A DNA stretch of 64,000 nt from Chloroflexota bacterium (GCA_014584575.1 JACTMP010000083.1:1-64000); one strand, 5' to 3'. Positions 16,740 to 25,690 are shown, counted from the stretch's first letter. Numbers and translations are program-made. The notes: generated from the letters alone by a model not told the origin.

Positions 16740-17013
16740 CATAACTCCCTGCCCAGGAGTGGCGTAACTGATTGAGCCAGGCATCAATATCCGCTTCACT
16801 CACCATGTCTGGGTGGTTATTATCTGTCCATGCCCCGGCTGCTTCTGCCAGAGCCGCTTCTTGCTCCACAATCGCCAATTGTGTCTCTATGGCCGTGGCA
16901 ATAAAGCTGCTGCGTTGTCGTGCGGGAATACGAGCATCTAATTGGGCTAACAATTCTTCAGATAGGGTAACAGTCACTTTACGTTGGATGGCTATAGAGG
17001 ATTGTTTAGACAT
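16732..17013 (-). CDS. vapB: Ribbon-helix-helix antitoxin, VapB type
   Basis: A 93-aa protein whose first 50 residues (KVTVTLSEELLAQLDARIPA..RSSFIATAIE) form a ribbon-helix-helix DNA-binding domain. The acidic, tryptophan-containing C-terminus would cover the toxin active site. It precedes vapC with a short overlap. GGAGGTAAAAC lies before the ATG. The complex would repress its own promoter, which should lie in 17014-17080. The antitoxin and toxin together appear intact. Confidence 0.88.
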   Translation of the reverse strand: MSKQSSIAIQRKVTVTLSEELLAQLDARIPARQRSSFIATAIETQLAIVEQEAALAEAAGAWTDNNHPDMVSEADIDAWLNQLRHSWAGSYDG

Positions 17014-17362
17014 CTTGTTTTACCTCCATGTGGATGGCTAAACCTTATCACGAAAAGAAGTTGGCTGTCAACCTGCTCAGACAGGGTGACAGGGTGACAG
17101 GGTTGCACACGTGATGGGGTGAGCAGGTGATGAGGTGAGAGGGTGTACGGCCGTACACCATCCACCTATTCGCTCCCCCCACCCGTGCGGAACGGCCAAA
17201 TGAGCCAATGAGCCTGAGCAACGATGGAATGACAACTTTTTGCCTTATCTACCCCCCCACCACTGTGAGGCAAGTGGATTATTTGTAAGCAGATGAGGGG
17301 AGTACGGCCGTGTCCACCCCATTTGCTTCCCCGCACAAACAAAGGTGGCTTCCGTCTCATTG
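17014..17362. other. Intergenic region with GGTGACA tandem words
   Basis: A 349-bp gap. Bases 17083-17105 are tandem AGGGTGAC words, and looser GGTGA words run to about 17145. The word recurs at 25688-25722. Two ACGGCCGT copies are present near 17148 and 17308. No gene is supported here. Confidence 0.6.
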
Positions 17363-18763
17363 CTATGCATTGTGATTATTTAGGTGAGTCTGCTTGTAGG
17401 TTACGCCCGATACATTCTCTTTGTTTTCGCTTGATTCAGTGTTAGGAATACTAATATCAGGGTCAATAGCCGTTGCTACCTGTTTCGCTAAATTCCTGAA
17501 AGTAGCCTTACTGATAGGATAACTTTGGTGAGTAACCAACCCTCTCCATGCCGTCTGCACCTCTTGCGCCTTTTGCAGCAGTTCTTTATCGCTGTCAGCA
17601 GTAGGCATAGCCACAAACTCTTCCAGTGCCATCCATGCTGCCCACAGCAAGTTTACATCAATAGCAATATTAGAGGTCTGAATTTGAGGTGTAGGGGCAA
17701 GTTGAGTTGTCTGAGGGAACGAGCTTTCTAACTCAGTGGCTTTGTTGGGGTAGGGTTGGCTTGTGAGATTTTCCTTTTGATCTTGAGATTCAGCGATTTC
17801 GAAGAAATATTGAGCGGAAAACAAGTTCTCAAATTCCTGAATATTTTCCGGTGTCAGATCTGTCTGAATGATTTCAATAGAATCATTGCTTTGTATATAT
17901 TGAGTGAGTTTCTCCGCAACACTCCTTTTCATCTGTAAATGTATTTCCAGACTACCATCCTTATCTCCCAAGGAACAGACCTCATCAGGCTGAACGCCTG
18001 CCTCCGTTGCCATTTGACAGAGTATAGCCTTAATCACAATTTCCCTTGATTTATGATCAAGACATGACAACTCTAGATATGGGTATTTGATGGTCATTTC
18101 GGGAATCATACCCTTTTCATAGACCTGCATTACCTGAACAATGTCACTTGGAATCTTTTCAGCAAAAATCTTTCGCCTCTCTTTCATAAAAGTCATCATT
18201 AAAAGTTCAAGCATTCCTCTACGTTCACAATAAAGTATTAACTCTCTTGAAAGGACAGGAAGGGATGGGTCACGCCCAAACCTTTCATACCTAATATTCA
18301 TCTGGGCACAAACCTCAATGAGTTCATCAATATTAAAGCATTCCTCAATAAATCCTTGCAGATCTTTATATCCACCGGTTTTTAGCCAATTCTCTATTAC
18401 TTTAGCCTGTGAAGCTGCTATCACGTCAGAAGTTGGTAAATGTGCCTGTACTTTAATAGCTTCTTGAATTTGTTCATACTGCGTACTCAGTTTGTGGCTA
18501 ATGTCACGCATCAAATCGCTAAATTTTTGAATCTCTTCATACTGTACGTCTAGCTTTTTACCAACTTCAGTTACAAGAATTATGAATTTATTAAATTCTT
18601 GAAATTGCTTATCTACAATAGCAGACTGTGATCCTCCTGTCGTTTTCCTCTTATCATGTTGCTGAGGAAGGAGAGGAGCCTGTAGCTGTAGGTTTGGTTT
18701 ATTTAGCAATTCGTCGAGATTATGTTTATGCTGCCCAATTGATTCCTCCGACTTAGGTGTCAT
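17363..18763 (-). CDS. Coiled-coil protein with EAD7-like adaptor domain
   Basis: A 466-aa protein. Residues 50-105 are coiled-coil-like. Residues about 130-195 (GFIEECFNIDELIEVCAQMN, then SRELILYCERRGMLELLMM) match the effector-associated domain 7 pattern of conflict and STAND-type systems. Residues about 225-315 include a GSLEIHLQMKRSVAEKLTQY segment resembling a domain that often accompanies EADs. No nuclease, protease, NTPase or other effector is visible, so this would be an adaptor. It has AAAGGAGGTG upstream and is clearly AT-rich with no ACGGCCGT octamer, unlike nearly all neighbours. It sits beside vapBC. Function in defence is inference. Confidence 0.65.
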   Translation of the reverse strand: MTPKSEESIGQHKHNLDELLNKPNLQLQAPLLPQQHDKRKTTGGSQSAIVDKQFQEFNKFIILVTEVGKKLDVQYEEIQKFSDLMRDISHKLSTQYEQIQEAIKVQAHLPTSDVIAASQAKVIENWLKTGGYKDLQGFIEECFNIDELIEVCAQMNIRYERFGRDPSLPVLSRELILYCERRGMLELLMMTFMKERRKIFAEKIPSDIVQVMQVYEKGMIPEMTIKYPYLELSCLDHKSREIVIKAILCQMATEAGVQPDEVCSLGDKDGSLEIHLQMKRSVAEKLTQYIQSNDSIEIIQTDLTPENIQEFENLFSAQYFFEIAESQDQKENLTSQPYPNKATELESSFPQTTQLAPTPQIQTSNIAIDVNLLWAAWMALEEFVAMPTADSDKELLQKAQEVQTAWRGLVTHQSYPISKATFRNLAKQVATAIDPDISIPNTESSENKENVSGVTYKQTHLNNHNA

Positions 18764-19097
18764 TTCAAAACACCTCCTTTATAGTAGAACACCTTAAAAA
18801 CAATCCAAGTATAACATTGGTATTTATTTATGGTTCACCCTTCCTCTATATTGTTTCAGACCGAGTGTGGGAGTTGATGGCAGAAAAGGTGCATTGGCCA
18901 CATCGCCAATTGTAATGCAATCGCCACACTATGGCTATCGGTTTAGCTAATTCGATCTTATCTATTTGTGAGATTTTCCTCAATCCGGTTTTCCCATCGG
19001 GCAAGTGGGGATGATCACACTGTCTTACCCTGGCGGCCCCACCCACATCAATTTCACGGCCGTTGACCATCGCGCCGTCCTGGTTGATAATCGTTCA
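18764..19097. other. Intergenic/leader region upstream of radical SAM gene
   Basis: A 334-bp stretch between divergent genes. The left part is AT-rich and presumably carries the promoter of the EAD7-like gene. The right part (19005-19097) is open in the radical SAM frame from a GTG, but it does not resemble the family N-terminus. No repeat family member is seen. Confidence 0.5.
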
Positions 19098-20555
19098 ATG
19101 GACATCTTGCTCTCGCATGGGTATTTCATTGCCGAGGACGCGCACGAACAGGCGATTATGAAACCGTACCCCACCCTGGGGTTGCTCTACATCTCCTCCC
19201 ACCTCAAAGCCAAAGGGTTTGCCGTAGATTTATATGACACCACCTTCCAGACGATGGCTGATTTTGTGGCCCATGTCAGACAGACACGGCCGTCCCTCGT
19301 CGGCCTCTACTGCAACCTGATGACCAAACAAAACATCCTGCGCATGATGCCCGTCTGCCGTGAAGTGGGGGCCACCATCATCCTGGGTGGGCCAGAGCCG
19401 GTGAGCTACGCCGCCGAATACCTGGCCCGCGGTGCAGACATCATCGTCAACGGCGAAGGCGAAGTGACATTGGAGGAGTTGATACCGCATCTGGCGCGGC
19501 ACGGCCGTACCAACCTCCACACCATCCAGGGCATCATCTTCCAGGACGATGACAGGCAACTGGTGCAGACGGCGGCACGACCGCAAATCAAAGACCTCTC
19601 CGCCCAACCCTGGCCCGACCGCGCCGTCATAGACATGCCCCGCTACCTGCACACCTGGAAAACCCATCACGGCCTGAGTTCCGTCTCCCTCATCACCGCC
19701 CGCGGCTGCCCCTACACCTGCACCTGGTGCAGCCACACCGTCTTCGGCCACAGCCACCGCCGCCGCTCCGTCGCCGATGTGGTCGCCGAAGTAGCCTGGA
19801 TTCAAGAAACCTACCAGCCCGACCAACTCTGGTATGCCGATGACGTGCTGACCATCGCCCCGCGCTGGTTCCTCAGCTACGCCGCCGAACTCAAAAAACG
19901 TGGCCTTCGCATTCCCTTTGAGTGCATCAGCCGCCCGGACCGGCTGGATGAAGAAATCATCACCGCCCTGGCCGAAATGGGCTGTGCCCGGCTCTGGCTC
20001 GGCTCCGAAAGCGGCTCACAGCGCATGTTGGACGCCATGAAACGCAAGACGACGGTGGACGACCTGCTGGCCAAAAACAAACTGCTGCAAGATGTGGGCA
20101 TTGAAGTGGGCATGTTCATCATGCTCGGCTACGACGGCGAAGAGGTGAGCGATATTGAAGCCACGGCCGATTACCTGAAACAGTCCAACCCCGATATTTT
20201 CCTGACGACGGTGGCCTACCCCATCAAAGGCACCGCTTTTTATGACGAAGTGGCCGACCGGGTGACGACGCCGCTGGAATGGGACGGCCGTACCGACCGG
20301 GATTTGCAGGTCAACGGCCGTTACTCCGCCCAATTTTACGACCACGCCACCCGTTGGCTGGTCAACGAAGTGAATTTGCGCAAAGCATGGCTGGCCGGTG
20401 AGCGCAATCCGCTCCGCCTGGGCAAACTGTTTGCCAACGCCCAACGCGGCCGCCTGGGGATGCGCCTGACCCAACACCAACGCGAAAACGGCCGTACCGC
20501 CGACGCCAGCGGCCGTGGCTGGCCCGCTGAAGATCGGGCGGCGGATGCCTGGTAA
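19098..20555 (+). CDS. B12-binding-domain radical SAM protein
   Basis: A 485-aa protein. The N-terminal 170 residues are a cobalamin-binding Rossmann-like domain that opens MDILLSHGYFIAEDAHEQ and includes ILGGPEP and GEGEVTLEEL. The radical SAM core follows, with the cluster motif CPYTCTWC near residue 215. This class B family performs difficult methylations or rearrangements; the actual substrate is unknown. The chosen ATG matches the usual family N-terminus; a GTG 93 nt upstream would add an atypical extension. The gene is followed 70 bp later by a methyltransferase, possibly in the same pathway. Confidence 0.88.
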   Translation: MDILLSHGYFIAEDAHEQAIMKPYPTLGLLYISSHLKAKGFAVDLYDTTFQTMADFVAHVRQTRPSLVGLYCNLMTKQNILRMMPVCREVGATIILGGPEPVSYAAEYLARGADIIVNGEGEVTLEELIPHLARHGRTNLHTIQGIIFQDDDRQLVQTAARPQIKDLSAQPWPDRAVIDMPRYLHTWKTHHGLSSVSLITARGCPYTCTWCSHTVFGHSHRRRSVADVVAEVAWIQETYQPDQLWYADDVLTIAPRWFLSYAAELKKRGLRIPFECISRPDRLDEEIITALAEMGCARLWLGSESGSQRMLDAMKRKTTVDDLLAKNKLLQDVGIEVGMFIMLGYDGEEVSDIEATADYLKQSNPDIFLTTVAYPIKGTAFYDEVADRVTTPLEWDGRTDRDLQVNGRYSAQFYDHATRWLVNEVNLRKAWLAGERNPLRLGKLFANAQRGRLGMRLTQHQRENGRTADASGRGWPAEDRAADAW

Positions 20556-20558
20556 GAA

Positions 20559-20622
20559 CGAGATTGGGAGATTAGGAGATTGGAGATTATCAATCTCCTA
20601 ATCTCTCAATCTCCGAATCTCC
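20559..20622. repeat. Inverted repeat of GAGATTAGGAGATT words
   Basis: Fills the gap between the radical SAM and methyltransferase genes almost completely. The left half is GAGATTGGGAGATTAGGAGA-like and the right half its complement. Same family as 11298-11349. Confidence 0.75.
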
Positions 20623-20625
20623 TTA

Positions 20626-21471
20626 ATGAACCCCTCCGCCTTCGACGCCTTCGCCCCCACCTACGACACCGATTTTACCCACACCCGCCTGGGCCAACTG
20701 CTGCGGCAGCGGGTGTGGCGCGTGCTGGCACAACAGTTCCACGCCGGGCAACATATCCTGGAACTGGCCTGTGGCACAGGCGAGGATGCCGTCTGGCTGG
20801 CGCAGCAGGGCGTGAACGTGACGGCTACAGATGGCTCGGCCGAAATGGTGGAGGTCACGGCCGTGAAAGCGCGACAAGCAGGGGTAGCTGACCGGGTTAC
20901 AACGGTTCAGCTTTCCTTGCAAGACTTCGCTCAAAGCGGCCATCCCAAGCCCGAAGTCCAAAGCCCGATCACGCATCACGCATCACGCATCACGCATCAC
21001 GCCCTACCGATTACCGATTACGACGGCATTCTCAGCAACTTCGGCGGCCTGAACACCGTCAACGAATGGCGGCCATTGGCGGCAAGTCTGGCGCAACTGG
21101 TGAAACCAGGCGGCAAAGTGGTGTTGGTGGTGATGGGGCCATGGTGCCCCTGGGAGGTGGGCTGGCATTTGTTACATGGGGAATGGGGTACGGCCGTGCG
21201 CCGTTTCTACACCTCCGCCCCCGCTGTGATTGGCAACAGTGCCATCCCCATCTGGTATCCATCAGCCCGACGGCTGCGCCAGGAATTTGCCCCCTGGTTC
21301 CACCACCTGTATACCGAAAGCCTGGGCCTATGGCTGCCCCCCAGTTACCTGGGGCACCTGGTCGAACGCTGGCCCCGCCTCTTTACCCGCCTGCACCAAT
21401 GGGAACGCCATACCGCCCGCCTCACGGGCGGTTGGGGCGACCACTACATCCTGGTCTTGCAAAAAATGTGA
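20626..21471 (+). CDS. SAM-dependent methyltransferase with an in-frame repeat insertion
   Basis: A 281-aa class I methyltransferase, paralogous to the gene at 11998. Motif I is ILELACGTGEDA, followed by VTATDGSAEM, and the post-motif region is GILSNFGGLNTV. Between the two lies a segment of about 25 residues (PKPEVQSPITHHASRITHHA) with no counterpart in the paralogue. Its DNA (about 20944-21018) consists of intergenic repeat words, including tandem ATCACGC. The frame stays open across it. The loop might tolerate the insert, or the enzyme may be impaired. The substrate is unknown. Confidence 0.85.
   Translation: MNPSAFDAFAPTYDTDFTHTRLGQLLRQRVWRVLAQQFHAGQHILELACGTGEDAVWLAQQGVNVTATDGSAEMVEVTAVKARQAGVADRVTTVQLSLQDFAQSGHPKPEVQSPITHHASRITHHALPITDYDGILSNFGGLNTVNEWRPLAASLAQLVKPGGKVVLVVMGPWCPWEVGWHLLHGEWGTAVRRFYTSAPAVIGNSAIPIWYPSARRLRQEFAPWFHHLYTESLGLWLPPSYLGHLVERWPRLFTRLHQWERHTARLTGGWGDHYILVLQKM
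20944..21018. repeat. Dispersed repeat words inside a coding sequence
   Basis: Contains CCGAAGTCC, four to five tandem CATCACG units and ATTACCGATTACCGATTACG. All are words of intergenic repeats elsewhere (3205, 31141-31224, 32996-33040). Here they lie in frame within the methyltransferase gene. Confidence 0.75.
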
Positions 21472-21592
21472 GGAGTCGTGCCCATATAGTTTATCGGGCT
21501 GGCGTCTGTTACAATAGTTGCCATGCACAAACAATTTATATGGTGCGAGCATAAACAAGGCTATCTGTTTACCACGCAAAAGCAGGGCAAAC

Positions 21593-22331
21593 ATGACCGT
21601 TTTAAGTAAAGAAGAAGTCATACACATATTCACCCATCAACTGCCGGAAATACTGGATGAATACCCTGATCTGGAACCACAGTTGTACCATGTTTTCCTG
21701 AAGACCTTTGCCCGCAAGGAAGAAGTGGCGGCTGTACAACAGGAGCTGGCCGAGTTTCGTGAAGAAACCCGCGAAGATTTTGCGTTGGTGCGCACCGAAA
21801 TGCGAGAAGGTTTTGAGCGGGTAGACCAACGTTTTGGGCAAGTGGACCAACGCTTTGATGGGGTAGACCAAAGGCTTGATGGGGTAGACCAAAGGCTTGA
21901 TGGAATAGACGAACGCTTTGAGCAGGTTGACCAACGTTTCGAGCAGTTACATGCCGAGATGCGCCAGGGGTTTGAGGAAGTATATCGGCGCATAGACCAG
22001 TTGGGCGCGGTGGGGAATCCGCAGTGAGTCACTTTTCCGGGAAACGATGATCACCATTTTGGAGAAGAGTTTTGCGGCAAAGGTGGAAACACGTGACATT
22101 GAAGGGGAACAGTTCGACCTTATCATTACCAACGGGTTTCACATCCTGGTGGAGATTGCCGCCAGTGCCCCACCCCACATCGTCCAGCGTTTGCAGCGGA
22201 AACGTGAACTGTACACACGGACAACCGGTGTTGAGCCAGCACGGTTTATCTTTTCGGTAGCATCCATTCACAGCCGCCGGGCACAGGCGCTGCGTGACGC
22301 CGGATTTGAAGTTGTTGAACCCGAAGAGTGA
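21593..22331 (+). pseudogene. DUF3782-like protein, split by a frameshift
   Basis: The first part (21593-22027) encodes 144 aa: an N-terminal helical segment (MTVLSKEEVIHIFTHQL..) and a coiled coil of heptads VDQRFDG. The second part (from about 22012 to 22331) is in another frame. Read through, it continues WGIRSESLFRETMITILEKS and ends with a PD-(D/E)XK-like fold (GEQFDLIITNGFHILVEIAA). Together they match the DUF3782 family, whose members read LGARWGIRSEEAF at this join. The break lies in GGGCGCGGTGGGG near 22008, consistent with loss of a CG dinucleotide. It may be a true pseudogene or a sequence error. The nuclease-like half also has ALA-SAP where the family has an EIK-type motif, so the active site may be degraded too. 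Confidence 0.75.
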
Positions 22332-23774
22332 TCAGTAGGCGCGGCCAAAGATGGCCTGGCGAGTAGCCGGTTTGCCGGTGTAAAAGCAGACGCCACTGCC
22401 GCCCGGTTGCTCCAGGGGGAAGCAGCGAATGGTGGCTTTGGTTTCCTCTTTGACGCGGGTTTCCTCGGCGTCGCTGCCCGCCCACCAGACGCGGGCAAAT
22501 CCGGTGGACACGGCCGTCTTAAAATCCTCATAATTGGTTACATCGTGGGTGTTCTCGTCGCGGAAGCGGGTGGCTTTGGCCAGCATGTTCTGTTGAATGT
22601 CCGCCAGCAGTGCCGTTACCGTGTGCGCCAGCCCATCTTGTGAGACAAACTGTTTGCCCTCTTTGCCGGGCACATCGCGCCGGGCCAGAGCAACCGTATG
22701 GTTTTCTACGTCGCGCGGGCCGATTTCCAGGCGCAGCGGCACACCGCGCAGCTCCCAATCATTAAACTTGTAACCAGGCGTCAGGTTTTCGCGGTCATCC
22801 ACTTTCACACGCACACCGGCCTCAACGAGAATTTGTTGGAGGCGGTGAGTGGCGTTGAGTACGGCCGTTTTGTCTTCATCTTTGCGGTAAATGGGCACCA
22901 TCACCACCTGGTAAGGTGCTAACCGGGGCGGCAGCACCAGCCCATTATCATCCCCATGCGTCATAATGATCGCCCCCACAAAGCGGGTGCTGAGGCCCCA
23001 GGATGTTGTCCAGCAATGCTGCAACTCGTTGTTGGTGTCCAGATATTGAATGCCAAACGCCCGCGCAAAGTTCTGCCCCAAATTGTGCGAAGTACCGGAT
23101 TGCAGCGCCTTGCCGTCGCCCATCATCGCTTCGATGGTCAAGGTCTGGTCCGCCCCGGCAAACCGTTCCATCGCCGACTTTTCGCCGGGGATAACGGGTA
23201 CGGCCGCTTCATTGATGGCAAAATCGGCGTACACATCCAGCATCATCCGCGTGCGTTCGTCCGCTTCGGCAGCGGTAGCGTGGGCGGTGTGCCCTTCCTG
23301 CCAGAAGAATTCCAACGTGCGCAGGAATAACTTGGTGCGCAGTTCCCAGCGCACCACACTGTTCCACAGGTTGATGAGGATGGGCAGGTCGCGGTAACTT
23401 TGCACCCAATTGGCATAAGCATGGCCGATCATCGTCTCCGAGGTGGGACGCACCACAATCGGCTCGGCCAATTCCTGTCCACCGCCATGTGTGACGACGG
23501 CCAGTTCCGGCGCAAACCCTTCCACGTGCTGCGCCTCTTTTTGCAGGAAGCTCATGGGGATGAACATGGGGAAACCGGCGTTCTGCACGCCGGTGGCTTT
23601 GAAGCGGCGGTCGAGAGCGGCCTGGATATTCTCCCAGAGCGTCCAGCCATATGGCTTCACAATCATGGTACCGCGCACCGGGCCATAGTCGGCCAGGTCG
23701 GCCTTTAGCACCAGGGAGTTGTACCACTCGTTGTAATCTTCGGAGCGGGAAATGAGTTTGTCTTTGTCTGCCAT
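22332..23774 (-). CDS. proS: Prolyl-tRNA synthetase (archaeal/eukaryotic-type)
   Basis: A 480-aa class II synthetase of the short form without the bacterial editing insertion. Motif 2/3 landmarks are visible: PTSETMIGHAYANWVQSYRD, LPILINLWNSVVRWE, FLRTLEFFWQEGHTAH and GLSTRFVGAIIMTHGDDNGL. The C-terminal zinc-binding-like extension ends IFGRAY, as in this subfamily. It charges tRNA-Pro with proline. The stop codons of this gene and the convergent DUF3782 gene abut (TGATCA). A 34-nt palindrome ends 16 nt upstream of the start, where only a weak ribosome site is seen. Confidence 0.97.
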   Translation of the reverse strand: MADKDKLISRSEDYNEWYNSLVLKADLADYGPVRGTMIVKPYGWTLWENIQAALDRRFKATGVQNAGFPMFIPMSFLQKEAQHVEGFAPELAVVTHGGGQELAEPIVVRPTSETMIGHAYANWVQSYRDLPILINLWNSVVRWELRTKLFLRTLEFFWQEGHTAHATAAEADERTRMMLDVYADFAINEAAVPVIPGEKSAMERFAGADQTLTIEAMMGDGKALQSGTSHNLGQNFARAFGIQYLDTNNELQHCWTTSWGLSTRFVGAIIMTHGDDNGLVLPPRLAPYQVVMVPIYRKDEDKTAVLNATHRLQQILVEAGVRVKVDDRENLTPGYKFNDWELRGVPLRLEIGPRDVENHTVALARRDVPGKEGKQFVSQDGLAHTVTALLADIQQNMLAKATRFRDENTHDVTNYEDFKTAVSTGFARVWWAGSDAEETRVKEETKATIRCFPLEQPGGSGVCFYTGKPATRQAIFGRAY

Positions 23775-23790
23775 CAGTTGTATTCCAAAA

Positions 23791-23824
23791 AGACCCTTCG
23801 GGTTTGGGGAAACCCGAAGGGTCT
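23791..23824. repeat. 34-nt palindrome, copy 3 (5' leader of proS)
   Basis: Arms AGACCCTTCGGGTTT and complement around a 4-nt loop. Same length and terminal AGACC/GGTCT as the copies at 752, 2771, 47296 and 55445, with a compensated change in the arm centre. Confidence 0.82.
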
Positions 23825-24063
23825 GCGTTTCAGGTTTTTGCGAAGGGGAAGTATAACAATCCGCCAGAGGTGCGTCAAAAGTGCGTACAGGAGATGGGTA
23901 AACCGTGAAATTTTCGTTTGAAGAGGGGCGTAATCCTTAAAAATGCTTGCCATCTCCTGTGGATTGCTTTAACATGCGTGTTTATCACCTCTGGTAACAG
24001 GGGTAAAAACATATCTCTGCCAGGCTGTGCCTGGACGTTCTACACAAAGGAAGGAAGAAACTC

Positions 24064-24258
24064 ATGGCTTATAGTGTAAAGAATTCCAAAGGCAGCACCT
24101 ATTTTCTGCACAAGCGGGACACGACGTTGAAAAACGGCCGTACCCAAACCATCTACTTCTTTGCGAAAGAAGTGAAAGATGGCGCTTTGGATGCCGTACC
24201 CGCCGGGTATCAGGTATCGGAAAGCAAGAATGGCTTGCCGGTCTTGAAAAAGGCCTAG
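24064..24258 (+). CDS. Small conserved protein, 64 aa
   Basis: A 64-aa protein beginning MAYSVKNSKGSTYFLHKRD and ending NGLPVLKKA. Short proteins with this pattern (NSKG..YFLH, QTIYFFAKE, VPAGYQVSE, GLPVLKK) recur in Chloroflexota and related phyla from memory; no function is established to me. It is highly basic and beta-rich, possibly a nucleic-acid-binding or ribosome-associated protein. AAGGAAGGAAG precedes the ATG and a rho-independent terminator follows, so it is a well-expressed single gene. Confidence 0.8.
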   Translation: MAYSVKNSKGSTYFLHKRDTTLKNGRTQTIYFFAKEVKDGALDAVPAGYQVSESKNGLPVLKKA

Positions 24259-24280
24259 TCGTTCCTGGTTTTTTGTTGAT

Positions 24281-24313
24281 AGCCCCAACCTGGTTGTTGG
24301 GGCTTTTTGTTTT
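24281..24313 (+). terminator. Rho-independent terminator after the 64-aa protein gene
   Basis: Stem AGCCCCAAC/GTTGGGGCT with a 6-nt loop, followed by TTTTTGTTTT. It begins 22 nt after the stop codon. Confidence 0.9.
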
Positions 24314-24333
24314 CTGGTGGGGAAGATGGGGCG

Positions 24334-24391
24334 CGGATTGACAGGATAAACGCAGATTTTTGATCTTGATAATCCGTGTTTATCCGCGTTC
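24334..24391. repeat. Imperfect inverted repeat (GCGGATT..AATCCG..TTTATCCGCG)
   Basis: Left half GCGGATTGACAGGATAAACG and right half AATCCGTGTTTATCCGCG between the terminator and fahA. It is another repeat-type hairpin without coding potential. Confidence 0.55.
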
Positions 24392-24412
24392 CATTGTTTT
24401 GGACAGGCATAG

Positions 24413-25690
24413 ATGGTTGAATCTTTTATAGAAGTGGCTGAAGAGTCGCACTTTTCGTTGCACAACTTGCCGTGGGGGGTGTTTTGTGTGCGGGACGACG
24501 GCCGTCCGCGCATCGGTACGCGCCTGGGGGATTGGGTGGTGGACACGGCCGTCTTGCAGGCGCAGGGGTTGTTTGATGGGGAAATGTTGCGGGATACGGC
24601 CGTGTTTGACCAGCCCACGCTGAACGCCTTCATGGCGCTGGGCGCGCCGGCCTGGGCAGAAGCCCGCGCCACCCTGCAAACACTGCTGGCGGCAGATAAC
24701 CCGACGCTGCGCGATAATGCCGCACTGCGGTCGCAGGTCTTCCACCCCCTGACCGACGTGACTATGCACCTGCCCGCCGCCATTGGCGACTACACTGATT
24801 TTTACGCTTCGGAGTACCACGCCGCCAATGTGGGCAAGATGTTCCGCCCGGATGACGCCCCCTTGCTGCCAAATTGGAAACAGTTGCCGGTGGGGTATCA
24901 CGGCCGTGCCAGTTCCATTGTTTTGAGTGGGACGGAAGTGAGACGGCCGTGTGGTCAAATCCTGCCACCTGGCACTGTTGCTCCTATTTTTGCGCCCACT
25001 GCCGAACTGGATTTTGAACTGGAAATGGGCTTTTTCATCAGCCCCGGCAATGCTTTGGGGCAGCCCATCCCCGTTGATCAGGCAGAGGAACATATCTTTG
25101 GCCTGGTGTTGGTGAATGATTGGAGCGCCCGCGATATTCAGCGGTGGGAATACCGGCCGCTTGGCCCATTTTTGGCCAAGAATTTTGCCACTTCCATTTC
25201 ACCCTGGGTAGTGACGCTGGCGGCGTTACGGCCGTTTCAAACCCTCGGCCCCACTCAAGACCCAACGCCCTTGACCTACCTGCAAATCACAAATACGACC
25301 TATAACATTCACCTGGAAATCTCACTCAAAAGCAAAGAGATGGAGACGCCGCTGGTCATCAGCCGCAGCAATATGCGCCATCTATACTGGAGCATGGCGC
25401 AAATGGCGGCGCACCACACCATCACCGGCTGCAACCTGCGCCCCGGCGATTTGCTGGCCACAGGCACCATCAGCGGGCCAACGGCCGATTCATGCGGCAG
25501 CCTATTGGAACTGGGCTGGCGTGGAACCAGGCCAATCAGCCTGCCCACCGGTGAAATACGCACGTTTTTGCAAGACGGCGACGAAGTGACGATCACCGGT
25601 TGGGCGCAAGGGGATGGGTATCGTGTGGGATTTGGGGAGGTATACGGCCGTGTAACCGGAAACTTGAGAGATGGAGTGAGTTATACCTGA
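24413..25690 (+). CDS. fahA: Fumarylacetoacetase
   Basis: A 425-aa enzyme that hydrolyses fumarylacetoacetate to fumarate and acetoacetate, the last step of tyrosine breakdown. The N-terminal SH3-like domain is followed by the catalytic barrel. The family signature DYTDFYASEYHAANVG carries the metal-binding Asp and catalytic His. LPVGYHGRASS, ELDFELEMGFF (acidic metal ligands) and LVNDWSARDIQRWEY (Asp ligand) are also intact. Length fits the family at about 420 residues. No other tyrosine-degradation genes are next to it. The ribosome site is weak. Confidence 0.95.
   Translation: MVESFIEVAEESHFSLHNLPWGVFCVRDDGRPRIGTRLGDWVVDTAVLQAQGLFDGEMLRDTAVFDQPTLNAFMALGAPAWAEARATLQTLLAADNPTLRDNAALRSQVFHPLTDVTMHLPAAIGDYTDFYASEYHAANVGKMFRPDDAPLLPNWKQLPVGYHGRASSIVLSGTEVRRPCGQILPPGTVAPIFAPTAELDFELEMGFFISPGNALGQPIPVDQAEEHIFGLVLVNDWSARDIQRWEYRPLGPFLAKNFATSISPWVVTLAALRPFQTLGPTQDPTPLTYLQITNTTYNIHLEISLKSKEMETPLVISRSNMRHLYWSMAQMAAHHTITGCNLRPGDLLATGTISGPTADSCGSLLELGWRGTRPISLPTGEIRTFLQDGDEVTITGWAQGDGYRVGFGEVYGRVTGNLRDGVSYT

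Noticed and set aside
20968..21003. Tandem CATCACG units as a CRISPR or microsatellite switch
   Set aside because: Units of 7 bp change the frame only if lost singly; no spacers, and the same words occur in other gaps, so a dispersed repeat is the better reading.
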